Shown here one piece after another: positions 60,284-64,000 of a stretch of DNA of 64,000 bases (the stretch's first letter is position 1; each line of letters starts with the position of its first letter). The position numbers and the translations under genes are program-made. Source of the stretch: a bacterium (GTDB taxonomy: Bacteria; Verrucomicrobiota; Verrucomicrobiia; Verrucomicrobiales; Akkermansiaceae). The stretch is from the NCBI GenBank assembly GCA_018222765.1, contig JAAEZT010000001.1, positions 145,462 through 209,461 on the forward strand, given 5' to 3'. Under the pieces are notes generated by a model. It saw only the letters and a program-made list of their open reading frames with translations, ran no database searches and was not told the origin of the DNA.

Positions 60284-62044
60284 CTACTTCTCCGGGGTGT
60301 TTTGATCGTTCGCCTTGGCCTCCTCACGAGCCTTTTTACGCGCCTCGCGCTTCGCTTTTTTCTTCACCTTGTTGTCGGGAGAAGGCTCCTCGACTTCTCC
60401 CGGGTTCCTCTTTAACCCTTCCGGCACTATCACCTTTTTCCCTTTGATCTCGATCTGTTTCACCATTGCGATCTGCTCATTAATTTGACCGGGCTTCGCG
60501 GCGTTTCCTCCAGGAAGGAACTCGCCAAACGGTCGACCGATCGTCTCGAGGTCCTGTTGCAAGAGATTCCGCATCTCTCTCACGCGACTGGCCTGACCTT
60601 TTTGATTCGCCAGGTTCTTCATTTCCTTCGGGTCACTCTTTAGGTGGTAAAGTTGATCTTCGTCAAAGAAACCGGGTCGATCGGCCCCTCTGACGCCGAT
60701 ACCCAAACGACCGATGTAGGACATAGCTTTGGGTAGGTTTTGCGGCGTAGCTTTTTTGATCGCTGCGATTTGTTCCTTGGTATGGCGAACGGCAATGTAG
60801 GTCCAATCTTTAGTGACCGTTGCCCGCGCTGCTCCCATTTCGAGATAAAGATGACTCCTCCAATCACTGGCTTTACCCTCCCTGAAAAGTGAAGTGAGAC
60901 TTCGTCCATCAATCCGGTAAGACGCCGGCTTCTCGGCTTTACCCAACTCGAAGAATGTGGGCACCAGGTCGATGTTTTGTACGAGTTCTTCGCATGCCTG
61001 TCCTGCTGGAATTCCTCTGGGCCAACGCATGATCATGGGGACTTGAGCCGCACCATGGGAAAAAACGGAGGCTTTTCCATCGCGACCATGATCTGGCGCA
61101 AAGATCACAAGTGTGTTGTCGTCGATTTCGAGTTCCTTGAGTTTCCGCATCACGGCCCCGAGCGAATCGTCGATCCACGCTTCGCCGGCCACGTGGCTGT
61201 CTGGGTCAAACCCTTTTTCCTTGATGGTTTTGAGAAGTTCGGCGCGAGGGGTCATGACCTCGGGAAGGCTTTTAACTTCCCCCTCGCCGGTGATGAGCGG
61301 ATGATCCATGGATTTTCGCCAAGACTTATCGGGCCCATGCAGCAGAGTGCTGCAGAGATGAAGGTAAAACGGGCCGTCTTTGTTCTCTTCAATAAATTCC
61401 AAAGCCGCCACCGTCGTCCACTCGGGGTTATGTTCGGAGTATGGCTTGGGCATATTCTCCGCGTACACGTTCTTCGCCCAGGAAAAGCCCAACGATTCAA
61501 GGTAGCGACGCATCCATCGTTCGTTGTGCTTGAATTGAGCCGAGGATTCCGGTCCGGGACGCGCGTCCTTGGAGATGTCGATCCATCCGTTCTTACCTTT
61601 ATAGAACTCCGGAAAGTCCGACTTGGAAGTGAGATGAAATTTCCCAACGAACCCAGTTGTGTAACCGGCTTCTCGGAGAACATTTCCAACGTTCATTTTG
61701 TCGCGCTCCAAGGCGACATTGAACCCGGGAAGCCCCTGGTTCTTGATGTCCCCGACTGCTTCGGCGTAGAGCTTACTGTATGAATTTCCCGCATAACGAC
61801 CGGTCAGGAAGCTGTATCGGGAAGGAGTGCAAACCGAGCTACTGACGTAGGCGCGGGTGAACTTCATGCCCTCCTCTGCCATACGATCTAGGTTGGGAGT
61901 GTATGTTTCGCCCCCAAATGCGGCGATGCTCGATGGGTTCTGATCGTCGATCAGAAACATAATAATGTTGGGACGTTCTTCGCGATCGGCTGAGGCGCCC
62001 ATTACCGACAGGCAGAGGAGCGAAAATGAGAAAAAGGATTTCAT
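60284..62044 (-). CDS. Secreted S1-type sulfatase (3) with basic C-terminal tail
   Basis: A 586-residue exported sulfatase. The signal peptide spans about 1-19. Metal ligands are in IIMFLIDDQNPS, the formylglycine site is SVCTPSRYSFLTGR with Cys72, and VIFAPDHGRDG carries the second metal pair (DH). The C-terminal 30 residues are Lys/Arg/Glu-rich and predicted helical (KVKKKAKREARKKAREEAK). The start is the ATG at 62044. It follows the next sulfatase by 41 bp on the same strand, so the two are likely co-expressed. Substrate is unknown. Confidence 0.92.
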   Translation of the reverse strand: MKSFFSFSLLCLSVMGASADREERPNIIMFLIDDQNPSSIAAFGGETYTPNLDRMAEEGMKFTRAYVSSSVCTPSRYSFLTGRYAGNSYSKLYAEAVGDIKNQGLPGFNVALERDKMNVGNVLREAGYTTGFVGKFHLTSKSDFPEFYKGKNGWIDISKDARPGPESSAQFKHNERWMRRYLESLGFSWAKNVYAENMPKPYSEHNPEWTTVAALEFIEENKDGPFYLHLCSTLLHGPDKSWRKSMDHPLITGEGEVKSLPEVMTPRAELLKTIKEKGFDPDSHVAGEAWIDDSLGAVMRKLKELEIDDNTLVIFAPDHGRDGKASVFSHGAAQVPMIMRWPRGIPAGQACEELVQNIDLVPTFFELGKAEKPASYRIDGRSLTSLFREGKASDWRSHLYLEMGAARATVTKDWTYIAVRHTKEQIAAIKKATPQNLPKAMSYIGRLGIGVRGADRPGFFDEDQLYHLKSDPKEMKNLANQKGQASRVREMRNLLQQDLETIGRPFGEFLPGGNAAKPGQINEQIAMVKQIEIKGKKVIVPEGLKRNPGEVEEPSPDNKVKKKAKREARKKAREEAKANDQNTPEK

Positions 62045-62085
62045 GGTGAGATTAATCAAGTGGAATACGTTCCGCACAGGGCCGA

Positions 62086-63519
62086 TCATTTCGATGGTTC
62101 AGGAGTTGGGCTGCTCTTCTTTGCTTCGCGTTCCTTGATACGATCAGCTTTCTTTTTCTCGCGTGCCGCTTTCTTTTCTTTATTCGACATTTTTTTGACG
62201 GGCGCACCGACATCAGGCTTCCAGCGTTTGGCCTGCTTACTTACCGGATCTGCCATCTCGTCGAGCCATGTATTGTATTTGGCGGTGAGTTCGGAAACCA
62301 CTTTCGGGTATTTGGCCGCGAGGTCTGTTGTTTCGCCGAGGTCTTTTTCGAGATCGAAGAGTTCAGTACGTTTTTTCTCTGCGACCAACTTCCAATTCCC
62401 GGAACGAATGGCCCACTTTCCTTTTTCACCCGCAGAACTCCAATACAATTCGTCGTGGAGTTTGTCGGTCTTACCTTTGAGGGCGGGCAGGATGCTCTTG
62501 CCGTCCAAGGCTTTGTCCTTCGGCATCGGAAGCCCGGCCGCGTCAAGGGCGGTGGCAAAGAGATCGATCGACCACATGGGAACGTCACACTTCTTCCCGC
62601 CTTTTAGTTGGTCGGGCCACGAGACAACGAAGGGAACATGAACTCCACCCTCGTAGTCCATCTGCTTGAAGCCACGAAGCGGAGCATTGTTGGCGCTCAT
62701 GGCCCCCGAACCGCCATTGTCCGTGAGAAAGATGAGCAGGGTATTGTCAAAAAGGTCGTGCCTTTTCAGCGAGTTCACAATCTCGCCCACTCCGAGATCG
62801 AGATGCTTGATCATGGCCATCAGAGTATCGCGTTTCTTGTCCCCGGTCACATTCTTGATATCTTCCTCGGGAGCTTCCGGTGGCGAATGCACGGCGTTGT
62901 AGGCGACATAGAGAAAGAATGGATTCTCCTTGTGGCGATCGATAAAGTCGACCGCTTCCTCCGTGATTCGAGTGGTGAGGTAGCCCTCTTCGTTGATCGG
63001 TTTAAAGCCGCGGTATATGGGATGATCCATATCCGAGTGGTCAAAGTAGGGATGTGCCCCGCGCCCCATAAAACCATAGAATTCATCGAAGCCCCGATTC
63101 ATTGCGTGATACTCTTTCGTGAGTCCGAGGTGCCACTTGCCCAAGGCGCCGGAGACGTAGCCGCCTGGCTTGAGTCGTTGAGGAATAAACACCTCATCAA
63201 GCGGAACGCCTGATCCTCCCTCGCCGGCGGTATAGATTCCAAAGCGTTGCTGGTAACGACCTGTCATGAGCCCGGCACGAGTCGTCGAACACACGTGCCC
63301 ACTGGTGTAGCCCTCAGTACAGATGATGGACGAATGAGCAAGGGCATCGATATTCGGCGTACTAACTTCCGGTGGAGAATGGGGATTGTAGCTGACGTCG
63401 GCATAGCCCTGGTCGTCGCTGAGAATGATGACGATGTTCGGTTTGTCTTCCGCCAAAACAATGGAAGGTATTCCGCTCAGGCTGAAGACTAGTGTATATA
63501 GGATGTATCGAAGTTTCAT
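62086..63519 (-). CDS. Secreted S1-type sulfatase (4) with variant CSTTR motif
   Basis: A 477-residue exported sulfatase. The signal peptide spans about 1-23. Metal ligands are in VIILSDDQGYAD. The formylglycine motif reads VCSTTRAGLMTGR with Cys77, so the usual proline (CxPxR) is a threonine. GKWHLGL and LIFLTDNGGSG are as expected. The C-terminal 40 residues are again Lys/Arg/Glu-rich (NKEKKAAREKKKADRIKERE). It is upstream of sulfatase 3 in one unit and follows a LamG gene that is cut by the window edge. Confidence 0.9.
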   Translation of the reverse strand: MKLRYILYTLVFSLSGIPSIVLAEDKPNIVIILSDDQGYADVSYNPHSPPEVSTPNIDALAHSSIICTEGYTSGHVCSTTRAGLMTGRYQQRFGIYTAGEGGSGVPLDEVFIPQRLKPGGYVSGALGKWHLGLTKEYHAMNRGFDEFYGFMGRGAHPYFDHSDMDHPIYRGFKPINEEGYLTTRITEEAVDFIDRHKENPFFLYVAYNAVHSPPEAPEEDIKNVTGDKKRDTLMAMIKHLDLGVGEIVNSLKRHDLFDNTLLIFLTDNGGSGAMSANNAPLRGFKQMDYEGGVHVPFVVSWPDQLKGGKKCDVPMWSIDLFATALDAAGLPMPKDKALDGKSILPALKGKTDKLHDELYWSSAGEKGKWAIRSGNWKLVAEKKRTELFDLEKDLGETTDLAAKYPKVVSELTAKYNTWLDEMADPVSKQAKRWKPDVGAPVKKMSNKEKKAAREKKKADRIKEREAKKSSPTPEPSK

Positions 63520-63534
63520 CGTTACTTTTGGGAT

Positions 63535-64000
63535 TTAGTTGGATGGAGTAATGTTAAAAAGATGCTCGATCTGTTCGCTGGTCAGAGCGGATTCGAAGAA
63601 GGCGAGTTCGTCGATCCGTCCGTGCCAAAAGCCTGATCGTTGATAGCGTCTCCTACCGTCGGATTTCTTGGGTGTTCCCCCGATGCTGAAAGGCTTGTGT
63701 GCTCGTGCTTGAAACCCATCCATTGGCTCTGAGGAAACGAGGACTCCGTCTCGGTATAGCTGCAAACTTTCACTGGCCTTAACAACGGCAACATGCGTCC
63801 AGTCTTCGAGCGGCAAGGGTGACGAGTCTACGATTTGTAAAGATCGCTCTTCGTTCACGAGAGTGAAACCTAAATGCCCATGATCACCAACAAGCCCCAA
63901 ACGAAATGTCTCATCGCCCGAGAGACTCATGTCTGAGACAAGAACGGCATCCCTTGGAAAGGTCTTGGTGCGGATCCAAGCCATGATGGTGAACTCTCTT
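63535..64000 (-). CDS. LamG-domain protein, truncated at window edge
   Basis: The 3' 155 codons of a gene whose 5' part lies beyond the window; the frame is open through position 64000. The visible part is a LamG/concanavalin-like domain: REFTIMAWIRTKTFPRDAVL, PLEDWTHVAVVKAS, LQLYRDGVLVSS and HGRIDELAFFESALTSEQI. The last of these is the classic end of such domains. In Verrucomicrobia this domain often forms the C-terminus of FecR-type proteins that precede sulfatase genes, which fits its place 15 bp before sulfatase 4. That is inference until the missing part is seen. Confidence 0.8.
   Translation of the reverse strand, partial: REFTIMAWIRTKTFPRDAVLVSDMSLSGDETFRLGLVGDHGHLGFTLVNEERSLQIVDSSPLPLEDWTHVAVVKASESLQLYRDGVLVSSEPMDGFQARAHKPFSIGGTPKKSDGRRRYQRSGFWHGRIDELAFFESALTSEQIEHLFNITPSN

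Noticed and set aside
1-64000. tRNA, rRNA, riboswitch and insertion-sequence search by eye
   Set aside because: No convincing tRNA T-loop or cloverleaf, no rRNA, no known riboswitch upstream of hom, lysC or the metal transporter, and no transposase. A covariance-model search would be needed to exclude small RNAs.

Overview
The window looks like a chromosomal segment of a marine-type Verrucomicrobiota bacterium. This is an inference from gene content. Two secreted proteins carry PEP-CTERM sorting tails. Five S1-type sulfatase or sulfatase-operon units, an ECF sigma/FecR pair, a XylR-type AraC regulator, CotH and lamin-tail proteins, a PVC-type dehydrogenase and a PVC-type cytochrome c domain are all present. 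These families are typical of the Planctomycetes-Verrucomicrobia group. No rRNA, tRNA, CRISPR array, transposase or phage gene was seen.

Positions 1-30000 are mostly core genes. In order they are: a cytochrome oxidase assembly operon (heme O synthase plus two Sco-like proteins), an Nramp-like metal transporter, a sugar-type oxidoreductase, a LysE exporter coupled to a HAD phosphatase, and an OmpA-like envelope protein. Then come homoserine dehydrogenase and aspartate kinase (the threonine/methionine branch), a LolA-like protein, miaA, an RRM RNA-binding protein, and a class B penicillin-binding protein. These are followed by two SDR enzymes including FabG, SixA, ProRS, BioD, the diadenylate cyclase CdaA, an AsmA-like protein, IspH, a LysM amidase, phosphatidylserine synthase and a rhodanese-like protein.

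Positions 30100-64000 form an accessory island for extracellular carbohydrate, probably sulfated polysaccharide. Its left arm (plus strand, 30202-45505) has three proteins with one shared lectin-like module, a GH63/MGH1-like hydrolase, two paralogues of a second six-hairpin-type hydrolase family (one fused to the lectin-like module), a lipoprotein aldose epimerase and a CotH/lamin-tail giant. Three transcription units in this arm are preceded by the same ungapped 43-bp element. The central minus-strand operon runs ECF sigma, FecR-like, sulfatase, XylR-like regulator. The plus-strand operon from 50574 runs DUF6807-cytochrome c fusion, PVC-type dehydrogenase, sulfatase. The right end (minus strand) holds a PQQ-type propeller, thymidine kinase, a lactonase-like propeller, two sulfatases with basic tails and a truncated LamG protein.

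A working model, by inference: the regulators sense a sugar or an envelope signal. Sulfatases and the secreted hydrolases then strip and cut a sulfated glycan, the epimerase, oxidoreductase and dehydrogenase handle the released sugars, and lectin-like and PEP-CTERM modules hold the machinery at the surface. The most unusual observations are the 43-bp repeated upstream element, the three-fold reuse of one lectin-like module, the two-member hydrolase family, the relocation of a cytochrome c domain, and a shared acidic C-terminal tail on the OmpA-like protein and the penicillin-binding protein.
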